From Kiloniella laminariae (GTDB lineage: Bacteria > Pseudomonadota > Alphaproteobacteria > Kiloniellales > Kiloniellaceae), in the NCBI RefSeq assembly GCF_027214005.1, contig NZ_JAPWGY010000009.1, positions 1 through 64,000 of the forward strand: a stretch of DNA of 64,000 nucleotides. The letters run 5' to 3'. The notes beneath the pieces are model-generated. The model searched no databases. It had not been told where the DNA came from and saw only the letters and a list, made by a program, of their open reading frames with translations. Shown piece after piece: positions 25,891 to 36,018 of the stretch; the first letter of the stretch is position 1; the number at the start of each line of letters is the position of its first letter. A program made the translations under genes and the position numbers.

Positions 25891-26925
25891 TTAAAACAAA
25901 TCTACCCTTCGGCTGTCCGCGAAAATCGTTTGCCAGTTTCCCTCGACCAGCCGTTCCAGCCGCACCTCCCCCAGATACTGTCCCGACGACCATCCCTCTT
26001 GCGGTTTTTTCAAACCCAAATACCTGAAATAGGAAGCTTGACTTTTGGTCAGAACCGTCTGATCAACCCTTCTTTTCCCGGAGGGATCAGTAATGCTCAA
26101 GGTTAGGCGATCGGCAGGGTGAACACCCCAGGCTTCCATCCAGTAAAACATACGTTCCGTTTCTTTTTGCAAGGAAATCCGCTCTCTTTCCTCTGACAAC
26201 GGAAGCCTTCTGACGACAGGGGCTGAGGAGGAGAACCCTGTCTCGACCAATCCTGTTTCGCGGTAAGCCAAACTCAATCTTGCCTCTGGACTCCACAAGC
26301 CTGCGGGTTTGCTTTCAGGGCTACAATCTTTCGGCTGAACACCGGTAAATGGATCATAAAACTGTGCATTGCGGGTGACATGAAAATGGAGATGGGCAAA
26401 TTCCGTATTGCCACTCAGGCCAACCAGTCCAAGTTTGTCTCCCGCCTTGACCTGCTGGCCAACTGTTACGGTAATTGAGCCTGGACGCAGATGGGCATAG
26501 AGCGTTTCCCAGCCTCCACCATGTCGAAGCACAACAGCATTGCCGGCTTCACGGCCGGAAGGTATCTTTTTGGGATCCTCCAGAAAAAGCCCCTCGTCCT
26601 CCCCCTCACGAAGACGTATAACCTCGCCATCACCTGCAGCCTTCACGACAACACCCTTGCGATAGGCGGCATAGTCGATCACCCGAAAATCTGTCCCTTT
26701 ATGACGTGGGTAACTTAAAGTTCCGCAGGTGTAATCCCGATATCCAGCTCCGGGCGAGACATCCATGTAATTCTGGATAATGCAGTGCTGTGGAATGTGA
26801 CACGCTATTGGCAGATCCAGCTTGAAAGCTCCCTCACCTGCAACGGCTGCGCCCTGAAAACAAAGCAGCCCCCCAAAGGCTCCAAGCAAAAATTTCCAGG
26901 GCACAGGTCCGAAAAGCGGCTTCAA
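25891..26925 (-). CDS. M23 family zinc metallopeptidase (LytM-type), exported
   Basis: This 344-residue protein has an N-terminal signal peptide (hydrophobic run LLGAFGGLLCFQGAAVAG, cleavage near residue 30) and an M23 domain at about 70-215. The zinc ligands look intact: HKGTD supplies the first His and Asp, YAHLRPG and HLHFH supply the others. It is therefore expected to hydrolyse peptidoglycan crosslinks in the periplasm. The C-terminal 130 residues are not recognised. It follows mtnN by 10 bases and probably shares its transcript. Contrast with the NlpD-like protein at 45 kb, whose metal site is degenerate. Confidence 0.88.
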   Translation of the reverse strand: MKPLFGPVPWKFLLGAFGGLLCFQGAAVAGEGAFKLDLPIACHIPQHCIIQNYMDVSPGAGYRDYTCGTLSYPRHKGTDFRVIDYAAYRKGVVVKAAGDGEVIRLREGEDEGLFLEDPKKIPSGREAGNAVVLRHGGGWETLYAHLRPGSITVTVGQQVKAGDKLGLVGLSGNTEFAHLHFHVTRNAQFYDPFTGVQPKDCSPESKPAGLWSPEARLSLAYRETGLVETGFSSSAPVVRRLPLSEERERISLQKETERMFYWMEAWGVHPADRLTLSITDPSGKRRVDQTVLTKSQASYFRYLGLKKPQEGWSSGQYLGEVRLERLVEGNWQTIFADSRRVDLF

Positions 26926-26935
26926 GACAAAACTT

Positions 26936-27700
26936 TCAGATCAGGGAAATAATACGGCGCAAGACCAATGCGGCTCCACCCGCCGTTTCCTCAAGGAACT
27001 GCATGAAATCAATTGTACTCTCTTCTCCGGCCAGATCACTCAGAGAACGTACAATCAGACAGGGCACCCTGTAACGTTCGGCCACCTGGGCAATAGCAGC
27101 GCCTTCCATTTCAACGGCAAGTCCACCCAAAACCGCACACAATCTGTCTCTGGCTGTCGTACAGCCAATGAATTGATCTCCGGTCAGGATCACCCCAGAA
27201 GTTATTACCGGTGTTCTGGCAAGTCCTCCAGCGGCGGCGGCAGATATTTCCGGCAACTCAAAATCAACTAATGCCGTCATAACCCTTTCGATCAATGCCG
27301 GGGCCACGTCATACCCAAGCGTCGAGGTTGGCAGGTGGATCGGGAGATGTCCTGGCTGATAGGTTGTGAGTTGCTCATCAACAACCATGCCATAATCATG
27401 CTGGATCAACTTGCTGCCGATCACGACATCTCCTACGCCCAGCCCTTGGTCCAGACCGCCAGCAACACCTGAAAACAGGATTGCCCTGCAGTTAAAATGC
27501 TCCATCAACAGAGTTGTCACAACGGCGGCATTAACCTTGCCCATGCCTGCCTCGACCAGAACCGTTTCAACACCTTCCAGCTTGCCGATCAAAAATGAAA
27601 AACCAGCAACAGATTTCTCGGAACCAAGCTGAAAAGCTTGCCCAAAATGCTGAATTTCGTTCGGAATTGCACATATCAGACCAAGAGGCTGCCCAGCCAT
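26936..27700 (-). CDS. mtnN: 5'-methylthioadenosine/S-adenosylhomocysteine nucleosidase family protein
   Basis: The 254-residue enzyme is of the PNP/UDP phosphorylase superfamily. It probably cleaves the N-glycosidic bond of MTA and SAH to recycle by-products of SAM use. Motifs seen: the opening GLICAIPNEI, the loop FSGVAGGLDQGLGVGDVVIG, the substrate-binding VEMEGAAIAQVAERY with its catalytic-region Glu residues, and RSLSDLAG, whose Asp is the general acid. The length is slightly above the usual 230. It is first in a two-gene unit with the M23 peptidase. A related purine phosphorylase-type activity cannot be excluded. Confidence 0.85.
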   Translation of the reverse strand: MAGQPLGLICAIPNEIQHFGQAFQLGSEKSVAGFSFLIGKLEGVETVLVEAGMGKVNAAVVTTLLMEHFNCRAILFSGVAGGLDQGLGVGDVVIGSKLIQHDYGMVVDEQLTTYQPGHLPIHLPTSTLGYDVAPALIERVMTALVDFELPEISAAAAGGLARTPVITSGVILTGDQFIGCTTARDRLCAVLGGLAVEMEGAAIAQVAERYRVPCLIVRSLSDLAGEESTIDFMQFLEETAGGAALVLRRIISLI

Positions 27701-27833
27701 AACTATTCACTCCAGAGTACTGTATATATTCAGACCAGACGGCCCCAAAGGCAGTAAAGTGCAAAAAAACACTCATGCCAAGCCCTGTCAGAAACAGAAT
27801 AAAGGAACGAACAAGAAGAAGAAGGCGGAAAAC

Positions 27834-27856
27834 AAAACCCCGCAACAAGTGCGGGG
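27834..27856 (-). terminator. Terminator of tRNA-Lys
   Basis: The hairpin CCCCGCA/TGCGGGG with a 5-base loop is followed on the minus strand by TTTTGTTTT. It lies 26 bases after the 3' end of tRNA-Lys, upstream of mtnN. Confidence 0.85.
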
Positions 27857-27881
27857 TGTTTTGAACAGGCCGGAAAGAGAA

Positions 27882-27957
27882 TGGTGGGCCCGACAGGATT
27901 CGAACCTGTGACCTGCCGATTAAAAGTCGGACGCTCTACCAGCTGAGCTACGGGCCC
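27882..27957 (-). tRNA. tRNA-Lys (TTT)
   Basis: The 76-base minus-strand tRNA has acceptor GGGCCCG/CGGGCCC, D-arm AGCTCAGCTGGTAGAGC, anticodon loop CTTTTAA (anticodon TTT), T-arm with GGTTCGAATCC, and an encoded CCA. Confidence 0.97.
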
Positions 27958-28006
27958 CGTCTTCTCTCGCTCCCGACATCAAACTGTAATGCGGTAAGCG
28001 AGGCGG

Positions 28007-28035
28007 AAGATAGAACCCCTTATTGATTCGGTCAA
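28007..28035 (-). promoter_or_regulatory. Sigma-70-type promoter of tRNA-Lys
   Basis: On the minus strand TTGACC, a 17-base spacer and TATCTT lie 50 bases before the mature tRNA-Lys 5' end. Both boxes are near consensus, as for the tRNA-Leu promoter. Confidence 0.7.
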
Positions 28036-28108
28036 CCGCCTTTTTCTCCAAGTGGGTAAAAAAACGAAAATATATTATTTGAAAAGGACTTAGCAGTAGA
28101 AAAGCAGG

Positions 28109-28627
28109 TTAGATTTTCTTGTCACGCATCAGCTTGAATTTTTTCTCAAGCTTTATTTTTGTCTCCGGGCTAACAAAAGAGGCGATGTCCCCGCCCAAAT
28201 ATCCAATTTCCTTTACAAAACGAGAGGAAATGAACTGTTGTTTTTCTGAGGCCATCAGAAAAACAGTCTCGATTTCAGCATCCAAGCGAGCGTTCATCCC
28301 CGTCATCTGAAACTCGTACTCAAAATCAGAAACCGCCCTCAGTCCACGAATAATAACACTGGCACCAACCTCGCGGGCAAAATGCACCAGCAGATTATCA
28401 AAGGGAAGGACTTCGATCTCATGCCCCTGTTCACGCAGGGGAGCGGTATCATGCAAAACCATATCAACCCGCTCCTGCGTGTTGAACAAGGGACCTTTGC
28501 GATCGTTTTTTGCAACAGCAATCACCAGCTTATCCAACACACGGCAGCCCCGGGTGATTATATCGATATGCCCTTTGGTGATCGGATCAAATGTTCCCGG
28601 ATACAGCCCGACGTGTTTTGTCGTCAT
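28109..28627 (-). CDS. coaD: Phosphopantetheine adenylyltransferase
   Basis: CoaD transfers AMP from ATP to 4'-phosphopantetheine, the penultimate step of coenzyme A synthesis, in the cytoplasm. The 172-residue protein opens with GLYPGTFDPITKGHIDI, containing the nucleotidyltransferase (T/H)xGH motif. It carries IIRGLRAVSDFEYE in the middle and ISSRFVKEIGYLGGD near the end, equivalent to the ISSTxVRE motif. Normal length. It lies directly downstream of gyrA but is separated from it by a strong terminator, so it may depend on read-through or its own promoter. Confidence 0.96.
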   Translation of the reverse strand: MTTKHVGLYPGTFDPITKGHIDIITRGCRVLDKLVIAVAKNDRKGPLFNTQERVDMVLHDTAPLREQGHEIEVLPFDNLLVHFAREVGASVIIRGLRAVSDFEYEFQMTGMNARLDAEIETVFLMASEKQQFISSRFVKEIGYLGGDIASFVSPETKIKLEKKFKLMRDKKI

Positions 28628-28648
28628 GGTTTCAGACCTTTTCTTCGA

Positions 28649-28677
28649 ACAAAAGGCGGGGATGTCTCCCCGCCTTT
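28649..28677 (-). terminator. Terminator of gyrA
   Basis: A perfect 11-bp stem AAAGGCGGGGA/TCCCCGCCTTT with loop TGTC lies 10 bases after the gyrA stop. On the minus strand it continues TTTTGTT. Confidence 0.85.
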
Positions 28678-28686
28678 GCTCTTGGA

Positions 28687-31476
28687 TTATTCCTGTTCTG
28701 GACGATCACCTGCAGTTTCCAGGCTTTCTGTCCCGTTTTCACCTTCAGCAGTCAGATCGGTTTCGGATTCAACCTCATCCTCCTCACCATCATCTGCCAG
28801 ACGTGAAACCGAGACAATTTTCTCATCCGAAGCCACATCAAACAGTTTGACACCACGGGTAGACCGCCCGGCAATCCGCACGTCATGCACAGGACAGCGG
28901 ATCAGTTTCCCGGCATCGGTCACCAACATAATGTGATCGGTCTGGTCAATCGGGAACACCCCGATGACCTCGGTTGTCCGATCGCCAGCGCGGCTCAGAT
29001 CAAGGTTCCCAATACCTTTACCGCCGCGGCTGGTCACGCGATACTCATATGATGAGGATCGCTTGCCTAGACCATCCTGGGAAATCGAGAGAATAAACTG
29101 TTCGTCAGCTTCCATGGCATCAAGCACTTCCTGGGACAAACTTGTCTCCAGAGCTGTCGGATCAAAATCGCCCTCGTCTGCATTGTCGCTTCTGCGCTTG
29201 GCACTGGCGTAACGCATGTACTGATCACGGGTTTCTGAATCCGCATCCATGTGATTGATGATCGCCATGGAAATGACTTTATCGCCTTCAGCCAGAGATA
29301 TACCGCGAACCCCCGTGGACGTACGGCCAGAGAAGACACGTACCGCAGAAACAGCGAAACGGATGCACTTGCCCCGAGCCGTCGCCAACATGATATCTTC
29401 ATGCTCGGTACAGGTCCGCACGCCAATAAGATGACTGTCGTCTTCCAGCTTCATGGCAATTTTGCCGTTCGACATCACATGGGTGAAATCAGACAGCTTG
29501 TTGCGACGGATACCACCGGTCGAGGTGGCAAACATCACATACATATCCGACCATGTTTCCTCGTCTTCCGGCAAAGGCATCATCGTGGATATTGTCTCGC
29601 CTTCCTTAAGCGGCAGAAGGTTGATCAGCGCCTTGCCCCGTGAAGTCGGTGTCCCCGGTGGCAGGCGATAGACTTTCATCTTGTAGACCATGCCAAAGGA
29701 AGAGAAGAACAATACAGGTGTATGGGTATTACAGACAAAGATCTGGGAAACAAAATCTTCATCTCTTGTTGCCATACCTGAACGTCCCTTGCCGCCACGG
29801 CGCTGGGCACGATAGGTACTCAAAGGAACACGTTTGATGTACCCGCCATGACTGACCGTCACGACCATCTCTTCACGCTGGATCAGATCTTCATCATCAT
29901 AGCCAAACACGCCGTCGAGGATTTCAGTACGCCTTGGTGTCGCGTACTTGGTTTTCATCTCGACCAGTTCTTCGCGCAAGATTCCCATAAGCTTCTCTCT
30001 CGAAGCCAGGATCTCGAGGTAATAACGGATCTGGGCGGCAATCTCGCCCAATTCGCCAGCAATCTTGTCTCTCTCAAGGCCTGTCAGCCTCTGCAGGCGC
30101 AGCTCAAGAATGGCCCGGGCCTGGACTTCCGAAAGATAATAGTTTCCGTTTTCATCAACAGAACGACCGGGCTCGTCAATCAGCTTGATCAGCGTTTCAA
30201 CATCCCGTGCCGGCCAGGCTTTTTCCATCAGCTGTTCACGGGCGATCACAGGATCAGAAGCAGCCCTGATAAGCCGGATGATTTCGTCAATATTGGCAAC
30301 AGCAATAGCCAGACCGACCAGAACATGAGCCCTGTCACGCGCTTTACCCAGTTCATAGATGGTCCGTCGGGTAATAACTTCTTCGCGGAATGCGACAAAG
30401 GCTGAAATGATCGATTTGAGATCCAGCAACTCGGGGCGACCAGAGTTTAGCGCCAGCATATTCGCACCAAACGAAGTCTGCAGCGGCGAGAAACGATACA
30501 GCTGGTTCAGAACGACTTCCGGTTCCACATCCCGACGCAACTCAATCACCACACGCACACCCTGGCGATCACTCTCGTCACGAATATCGGTAATACCATC
30601 AATGGTTTTATCGCGAACAATTTCGGCAATTTTCTCAAGCATGCGGGCCTTGTTGACCTGGTAAGGCACCTCGGTCACCACAACGGCCATCTTGTCCTTG
30701 CGCACTTCTTGAATCTCGGCCCTGCCGCGCATGACAATCGAGCCACGTCCGGTATGGTAGGCATCACGGATCGTCGTACGTCCCAGAATGATACCACCCG
30801 TCGGGAAATCCGGCCCGGTGATGATCTGGTTCAGTTCATCAATCGAGATTTCGGGATCATCCACATAGGCACAACAGCCATCCAGCACTTCTCCCAGATT
30901 GTGCGGAGGAATGTTGGTTGCCATCCCCACAGCAATCCCGCCCGCACCATTGACCAGCAGGTTGGGATAACGGGCAGGCAGAACTGTCGGCTCTTTGGTC
31001 GATTCGTCATAGTTGTCCTGAAAATCAACCGTGTCACGGTCAATATCTTCAAGCAGAGCTTCACTGGCGACCCGCTGTAGGCGGGCTTCAGTATAACGCA
31101 TGGCCGCAGGAGGATCACCATCCATGGAGCCAAAGTTACCCTGACCATCAATCAGAGGCAGGCGCATGGAGAAATCCTGCGCCATACGAACCATCGCATC
31201 ATAAATCGCGCTATCGCCGTGTGGGTGGTATTGCCCCATCACATCCCCGACTACACGGGCAGATTTACGATAGGCGCGGTTCCAGTCATAGCCGGATTCC
31301 TTCATCGCATAGAGAATGCGACGATGGACGGGCTTCAAACCATCCCGGACGTCAGGAAGCGCACGCGATACGATCACGCTCATGGCGTAATCGAGATAAG
31401 AGCGCTTCATTTCATCTTCAATTGTTACCGGAAAGATATCCTGGTGATCGGACGGTGAATCAATATTCGAGGCCAC
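28687..31476 (-). CDS. gyrA: DNA gyrase subunit A
   Basis: GyrA is the breakage-reunion subunit of DNA gyrase, which introduces negative supercoils. The 929-residue protein shows the quinolone-determining region [17 protein letters not shown], with Ser89 and Asp93 at the positions where substitutions cause resistance, so the sequence is of the sensitive type there. The catalytic Tyr is residue 128 in [10 protein letters not shown]. The C-terminal wrapping domain contains the GyrA box QRRGGKGR. The protein ends in a strongly acidic tail ([13 protein letters not shown]). Transcribed alone, terminated before coaD. Confidence 0.98.
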   Translation of the reverse strand: MASNIDSPSDHQDIFPVTIEDEMKRSYLDYAMSVIVSRALPDVRDGLKPVHRRILYAMKESGYDWNRAYRKSARVVGDVMGQYHPHGDSAIYDAMVRMAQDFSMRLPLIDGQGNFGSMDGDPPAAMRYTEARLQRVASEALLEDIDRDTVDFQDNYDESTKEPTVLPARYPNLLVNGAGGIAVGMATNIPPHNLGEVLDGCCAYVDDPEISIDELNQIITGPDFPTGGIILGRTTIRDAYHTGRGSIVMRGRAEIQEVRKDKMAVVVTEVPYQVNKARMLEKIAEIVRDKTIDGITDIRDESDRQGVRVVIELRRDVEPEVVLNQLYRFSPLQTSFGANMLALNSGRPELLDLKSIISAFVAFREEVITRRTIYELGKARDRAHVLVGLAIAVANIDEIIRLIRAASDPVIAREQLMEKAWPARDVETLIKLIDEPGRSVDENGNYYLSEVQARAILELRLQRLTGLERDKIAGELGEIAAQIRYYLEILASREKLMGILREELVEMKTKYATPRRTEILDGVFGYDDEDLIQREEMVVTVSHGGYIKRVPLSTYRAQRRGGKGRSGMATRDEDFVSQIFVCNTHTPVLFFSSFGMVYKMKVYRLPPGTPTSRGKALINLLPLKEGETISTMMPLPEDEETWSDMYVMFATSTGGIRRNKLSDFTHVMSNGKIAMKLEDDSHLIGVRTCTEHEDIMLATARGKCIRFAVSAVRVFSGRTSTGVRGISLAEGDKVISMAIINHMDADSETRDQYMRYASAKRRSDNADEGDFDPTALETSLSQEVLDAMEADEQFILSISQDGLGKRSSSYEYRVTSRGGKGIGNLDLSRAGDRTTEVIGVFPIDQTDHIMLVTDAGKLIRCPVHDVRIAGRSTRGVKLFDVASDEKIVSVSRLADDGEEDEVESETDLTAEGENGTESLETAGDRPEQE

Positions 31477-31789
31477 GTAATTATCCCGTTTCCGTTAAAC
31501 AGAAATGCACTAAAAAAACGTCGAGAGCAGAACGCTTCGGCGCACAGATTTTCAGGCATAGATTATTGCACCGAAAATGTAGCAAATTCATCCCCGCCTC
31601 ACAACAAAATGTACGGAAAAAACCGCCGAAAACTAACGCTCTATCAATTTGATATACAATAATTTTTTCAAGAAGAAATCCGGATCGGAAAATAGCCAAA
31701 TTCGAATCGGCCTGTTCCCTCCTTTTGCTGCTGGAAACAACCGGTACACGCGCCTCATCCCCATTACGTTCTGGCGATAATTTTCGCCT
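31477..31789. other. Intergenic region upstream of gyrA
   Basis: This 313-base stretch between the GNAT gene and gyrA (both minus strand) should contain the gyrA promoter and leader. I see no convincing ORF and no clear T-run terminator. A weak promoter candidate (TTGAAA, 17-base spacer, ATTGAT) reads toward gyrA near 31650-31680. Confidence 0.4.
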
Positions 31790-32242
31790 CTACAGATCCA
31801 GGACCATATCAACGTGCGGGATACCGGCATCGTCATAGGGAACATCAGAAACCAGGTGATACCCAAGTGACTGGTAAAATCCGACCAGGTGTTCCTGGGC
31901 TGAGAGCTCAATCCGGAATGCCTTGTCTTGCAGGGATATAAATGCCCAGGCCTTTTCCATCATCTGTCGGGCAAGCCCCCTTCCCCGTACTTCCCTTGCA
32001 ACAGCAACCCGTCCGATCTGGTATCTCCCCGTCTGATCCGGAACTTGAAGAATACGGCTCACAGCAATGATCTTCTCTCCCTCGGAAACAAGTACATGCC
32101 AGGCCTCTATGTCGCGACCATCGATATCCTGAAACAAAGACTGCTGTTCAATCACAAAGACATCAGCACGCAGATGCAAAAGGCCATACAGCTGATCTTT
32201 GGAGAGCTCGGGATAGGACAAGAGATCAATTTGCAAAGTCAT
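31790..32242 (-). CDS. GNAT family N-acetyltransferase, ElaA-like
   Basis: The protein is 150 residues from the ATG at 32242; a TTG start at 32272 would add ten residues that do not belong to the fold. The order matches ElaA-type acetyltransferases: LLHLRADVFVIEQQSLFQDIDGRD near the N terminus (shown here in part as LRADVFVIEQ), then the acetyl-CoA-binding segment GRVAVAREVRGRGLARQMM, and a final FYQSLGYHLVSD. It should transfer an acetyl group from acetyl-CoA to a small molecule or protein amine. The substrate is unknown. It is downstream of ssb but separated by a terminator. Confidence 0.85.
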   Translation of the reverse strand: MTLQIDLLSYPELSKDQLYGLLHLRADVFVIEQQSLFQDIDGRDIEAWHVLVSEGEKIIAVSRILQVPDQTGRYQIGRVAVAREVRGRGLARQMMEKAWAFISLQDKAFRIELSAQEHLVGFYQSLGYHLVSDVPYDDAGIPHVDMVLDL

Positions 32243-32285
32243 GTTCGTCAGCCACAGGATCGGGGAAAACAAGGCTACAAAACAG

Positions 32286-32309
32286 AAAACGGCCCGTAAA
32301 GGCCGTTTT
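32286..32309 (-). terminator. Terminator of ssb
   Basis: A 9-bp stem AAAACGGCC/GGCCGTTTT with a short loop lies about 30 bases after the ssb stop. On the minus strand it ends in TTTTCTG. Confidence 0.8.
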
Positions 32310-32337
32310 CTTGAAACAATGTAATGTACGGAATGAA

Positions 32338-32880
32338 TCAGAACGGGATTTCATCATCCAGATCATCAGCCGACATGCCGCTTCCGCCAGAGCTGGCGCC
32401 CCCACCCTGGGACGGGGAAGAAGCCCCACCACCAAAGCCGCCGCCATATCCGCCACCGCCAAAGTTGCTGTCACTATCCCCGCCATAACCACCACCAGCG
32501 GAATCGCCCATACCACCCTGGCCGTCATTTCGGCCATCAAGCATGGTCAGTTCGCCACGGAAGTTCTGCAAAACAATCTCGGTGGTGTATTTCTCAACAC
32601 CTGATGGATCAGTCCATTTGCGGGTTTGCAGCTGTCCTTCGAGATAAACCTTTGATCCCTTGCGCAGAAATTTTTCAGCAACATCAACAAGCCGATCATT
32701 AAAGATAACCACACGGTGCCATTCGGTTTTATCCCGGCGCTCGCCTGAGGTACGATCTTTCCAGCTTTCAGAAGTCGCAATGTTCAAATTAGCCACACGC
32801 TGTCCGGATTGCATGGAACGGATCTCAGGATCTCGACCCAGATTACCAATCAGGATTACCTTGTTAACACTACCAGCCAT
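32338..32880 (-). CDS. ssb: Single-stranded DNA-binding protein
   Basis: SSB coats single-stranded DNA during replication, recombination and repair. This 180-residue protein has the OB fold in residues 1-110 ([37 protein letters not shown] split by the usual loop, and [12 protein letters not shown]). A Gly-rich, flexible linker ([12 protein letters not shown]) follows, and the conserved acidic tip DDEIPF recruits partner proteins. Normal length. It diverges from uvrA, a very common bacterial arrangement that allows shared control. Confidence 0.97.
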   Translation of the reverse strand: MAGSVNKVILIGNLGRDPEIRSMQSGQRVANLNIATSESWKDRTSGERRDKTEWHRVVIFNDRLVDVAEKFLRKGSKVYLEGQLQTRKWTDPSGVEKYTTEIVLQNFRGELTMLDGRNDGQGGMGDSAGGGYGGDSDSNFGGGGYGGGFGGGASSPSQGGGASSGGSGMSADDLDDEIPF

Positions 32881-32957
32881 GGCTCGTTTCCTCGTCTTGT
32901 AGAGAATCTGTAAATCAATTCTGAAACCCTATCAGTCGGGTTGATCAGAGCCAACGC

Positions 32958-32986
32958 CTAATAGGGGATCAATCACTTTTCTGCAA
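32958..32986 (-). promoter_or_regulatory. Candidate ssb promoter
   Basis: On the minus strand TTGCAG, a 17-base spacer and TATTAG lie 78 bases before the ssb start codon. Spacing is ideal and each hexamer matches consensus at four positions. Confidence 0.5.
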
Positions 32987-33022
32987 GTGAAGTGATCACA
33001 GGCAGGAAAAAGGATGCATTTT

Positions 33023-33037
33023 GTTCACTGTTCGTCC
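33023..33037 (+). promoter_or_regulatory. Candidate LexA operator of uvrA
   Basis: GTTC-ACTGTTC-GTCC fits the alphaproteobacterial LexA direct repeat GTTC-N7-GTTC with one mismatch. It lies 60 bases before the uvrA ATG and overlaps the region where a -10 element (TATATA/TATAAC at 33039-33046) would be. SOS control of uvrA is known in many bacteria; this site is a prediction. Confidence 0.35.
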
Positions 33038-33097
33038 ATATATAACGCAAATGAGAACATTTGCAAAACATCGGCACCAAAAGATACAGGTAGAAAA

Positions 33098-35938
33098 ATG
33101 AGTTTGATACAGGAATCCCGTACGATTTCAGTTCGTGGGGCCAGAGAACATAACCTGAAAAACATCTCGGTAGATTTACCCCGCAATCAGCTCGTTGTGA
33201 TTACTGGCCTCAGCGGATCAGGCAAATCATCCCTCGCTTTTGACACGATCTATGCTGAAGGCCAGCGCCGCTATGTCGAATCCCTTTCGGCCTATGCACG
33301 CCAGTTTCTTGAGCTGATGCAAAAACCTGACGTCGATTCTATCGAGGGTTTGTCTCCGGCAATTTCAATCGAGCAGAAAACCACGTCCAAAAATCCTCGC
33401 TCTACTGTCGGCACCGTAACCGAGATTTACGACTATCTGCGTCTGCTTTTTGCCCGTGTCGGCGTGCCCTATTCCCCCGCAACCGGCCTGCCGATCCAGA
33501 GCCAATCTGTCAGTCAGATGGTCGACAAGGTAATGGAAATGCCCGAAGGCACCAGGCTATATCTGCTTGCGCCCATTGTCCGTGGACGGAAGGGGGAATA
33601 CCGCAAAGAATTGGCTGATCTTCAGAAAAAAGGTTTTCAGAGGGTCAAGGTCGACGGTGAGCTCTATGAAATTGCCGAGGTTCCTGCCCTCGATAAAAAG
33701 AAAAAACATGACATTGAAATTGTCGTTGATCGTGTGGTCGTCCGCGATGACATCCAGACCCGCCTGGCTGACAGTTTTGAAACCGCATTGAATCTCGCCG
33801 ATGGAATTGCCTTTACCGAAGATGCCAAATCAGGCGAAAGAACCATTTTTTCTGCCCGTTACGCCTGTCCTGTTTCCGGCTTTACCATTGATGAAATCGA
33901 ACCGCGACTGTTCTCGTTCAACAATCCCTTTGGTGCCTGCCCGACCTGTGATGGTCTGGGGCTTACCCTGTTTTTCTCTCCGGATCTCATCATTCCTGAT
34001 CAGCGGGTTACTCTAAAGAAAGGCGCAATACTTCCCTGGGCCAACTCGACATCAAAATATTATCTCCAGACCCTCAAGAGTTTGGCAGAACACTATAACT
34101 TCCCACTGGATGTCCCCTGGAATGAGCTTTCCATAGAAACCCAGACCCTGCTGTTGAACGGATCTGGCAAGGAAAGTATTGCCATGACCTATACAGATGG
34201 CAACAGAAGCTATCAGACGAAAAAGCCCTTTGAAGGCATCATTCCCAATATGGAGCGACGGTTCAGGGAAACCGACAGTGACTGGGTGCGCGAAGAGCTT
34301 TCAAAATATCAGTCCAAACAACCCTGTACCAGCTGTGGTGGCCACCGTCTGAAACCGGAAGCCCTTGCCGTAAAAATAGCAGATCGTCACGTGGGCGAAA
34401 TCGCCAGCCTGTCTATCGCCGAGGCAGAGAAATGGTTCCGCAGCATTCCAGCGGCGTTATCAACAAAAGAAAACGAAATTGCTGTTCGTATTCTCAAGGA
34501 AACAAACGAACGTCTTTATTTTCTGGTCAATGTTGGCCTGGATTATCTCACACTCTCGCGCTCATCCGCGACTTTATCCGGTGGTGAAAGCCAGCGCATT
34601 CGCCTCGCATCGCAAATTGGTTCCGGCCTGACCGGTGTGCTTTATGTGCTGGATGAGCCCTCAATTGGCCTGCACCAACGGGACAACGCCAGACTTTTGG
34701 AAACCCTGCGCCGCTTGCGTGACCTGGGAAACACTGTTGTTGTTGTCGAGCATGATGAAGATGCAATCCGTACAGCTGACTATCTTGTCGATATGGGACC
34801 AAGAGCCGGTACGCATGGCGGTCAGGTTGTTGCCTGCGGATCTCCCGAAGATGTCATGGCGAACAAGGAAAGTCTCACCGCCAAGTATCTGACGGGCGAA
34901 CTGTCGATAGCCCTTCCGGAGGAACGCCGCAAAGGTCACAAGGGACAGTCAATAAAGGTACTCAACGCCAATGGAAACAACCTCAAGAACGTTTCTATCG
35001 AGGTACCGCTGGGAACCTTCACCTGCATCACCGGTGTATCGGGAAGCGGCAAGTCGACATTGATCCTGGAAACTCTCTACAAGGCCGTTTCACGACGTTT
35101 GCACAACGCCAAGGGACAACCGGGCAACCATGAATCTATAGAAGGTCTGGAGTTCATAGACAAAGTGATCGATATCGACCAGTCCCCGATTGGCAGGACT
35201 CCAAGATCCAACCCGGCGACCTACACAGGGGCCTTCTCGCCGATCCGCGACTGGTTCACCGGTCTGCCAGAAGCAAAAACCCGAGGTTATAAACCCGGGC
35301 GCTTTTCCTTCAACGTCAAGGGTGGTCGGTGTGAATCCTGTCAGGGTGATGGCCTGATCAAAATTGAAATGCACTTCCTGCCCGATGTCTATGTTGAATG
35401 TGACGTCTGCAAGGGCAAACGCTACAACCGCGAAACCCTTGAAATTCATTTCAAGGGTAAAAGCATTGCCGACGTACTGGCCATGACAGTTGATGAAGGT
35501 TGCGAGTTTTTCAAGGCTGTCCCGTCAATACGTAACAAGCTGGAAACCCTGCAACGGGTTGGTCTTGGCTATGTCCAGGTAGGCCAGGCGGCCACCACCC
35601 TTTCCGGAGGCGAAGCACAGCGGGTCAAGCTCGCTAAAGAGCTTTCGAGACGCGCAACAGGGAAAACACTTTATATCCTCGATGAACCGACAACAGGACT
35701 ACATTTTGATGATGTTAAGAAACTGCTGGAAGTCCTGCAGACCCTGGTCGATCAGGGGAATACCATTCTCTGTATCGAACACAATCTGGAAGTCATCAAA
35801 GTTGCTGACTGGGTGATCGACATGGGACCCGAAGGTGGCGACAAGGGAGGCAAGGTTGTTGCCAAGGGCACACCGGAAGACGTTGCTAAAACCAAAGGAA
35901 GCTATACAGGTGAATATCTAAAGGCTTATCTGGAATAG
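33098..35938 (+). CDS. uvrA: Excinuclease ABC subunit A
   Basis: UvrA is the damage-sensing ATPase of nucleotide excision repair. From the ATG at 33098 the protein has 946 residues and the usual N terminus ([20 protein letters not shown] in the first 30 residues); the longer frame from 33014 adds unrelated sequence. Both ABC modules are complete: Walker [10 protein letters not shown] near residue 37 and GVSGSGKST near 648, with signature [12 protein letters not shown] and [12 protein letters not shown]. Zinc-binding pairs CPTC, CTSC-type and CESC...CDVC are present. It pairs functionally with Mfd at 7.7-11.2 kb. The gene diverges from ssb and ends at a strong terminator. Confidence 0.97.
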   Translation: MSLIQESRTISVRGAREHNLKNISVDLPRNQLVVITGLSGSGKSSLAFDTIYAEGQRRYVESLSAYARQFLELMQKPDVDSIEGLSPAISIEQKTTSKNPRSTVGTVTEIYDYLRLLFARVGVPYSPATGLPIQSQSVSQMVDKVMEMPEGTRLYLLAPIVRGRKGEYRKELADLQKKGFQRVKVDGELYEIAEVPALDKKKKHDIEIVVDRVVVRDDIQTRLADSFETALNLADGIAFTEDAKSGERTIFSARYACPVSGFTIDEIEPRLFSFNNPFGACPTCDGLGLTLFFSPDLIIPDQRVTLKKGAILPWANSTSKYYLQTLKSLAEHYNFPLDVPWNELSIETQTLLLNGSGKESIAMTYTDGNRSYQTKKPFEGIIPNMERRFRETDSDWVREELSKYQSKQPCTSCGGHRLKPEALAVKIADRHVGEIASLSIAEAEKWFRSIPAALSTKENEIAVRILKETNERLYFLVNVGLDYLTLSRSSATLSGGESQRIRLASQIGSGLTGVLYVLDEPSIGLHQRDNARLLETLRRLRDLGNTVVVVEHDEDAIRTADYLVDMGPRAGTHGGQVVACGSPEDVMANKESLTAKYLTGELSIALPEERRKGHKGQSIKVLNANGNNLKNVSIEVPLGTFTCITGVSGSGKSTLILETLYKAVSRRLHNAKGQPGNHESIEGLEFIDKVIDIDQSPIGRTPRSNPATYTGAFSPIRDWFTGLPEAKTRGYKPGRFSFNVKGGRCESCQGDGLIKIEMHFLPDVYVECDVCKGKRYNRETLEIHFKGKSIADVLAMTVDEGCEFFKAVPSIRNKLETLQRVGLGYVQVGQAATTLSGGEAQRVKLAKELSRRATGKTLYILDEPTTGLHFDDVKKLLEVLQTLVDQGNTILCIEHNLEVIKVADWVIDMGPEGGDKGGKVVAKGTPEDVAKTKGSYTGEYLKAYLE

Positions 35939-35951
35939 CCAGGATCAAGTG

Positions 35952-35994
35952 AAAAAAAGCGTCAGCGAGAGCAGATCTCCCTGACGCTTTTTTT
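35952..35994. terminator. Terminator of uvrA
   Basis: The stem AAAAAAAGCGTCAG/CTGACGCTTTTTTT flanks a 15-base loop and ends in seven T's. It can serve both uvrA (plus) and the convergent cyclase gene ending at 36019. Confidence 0.9.
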
Positions 35995-36018
35995 ATTCAG
36001 CTTCACATAGACTGGCCA

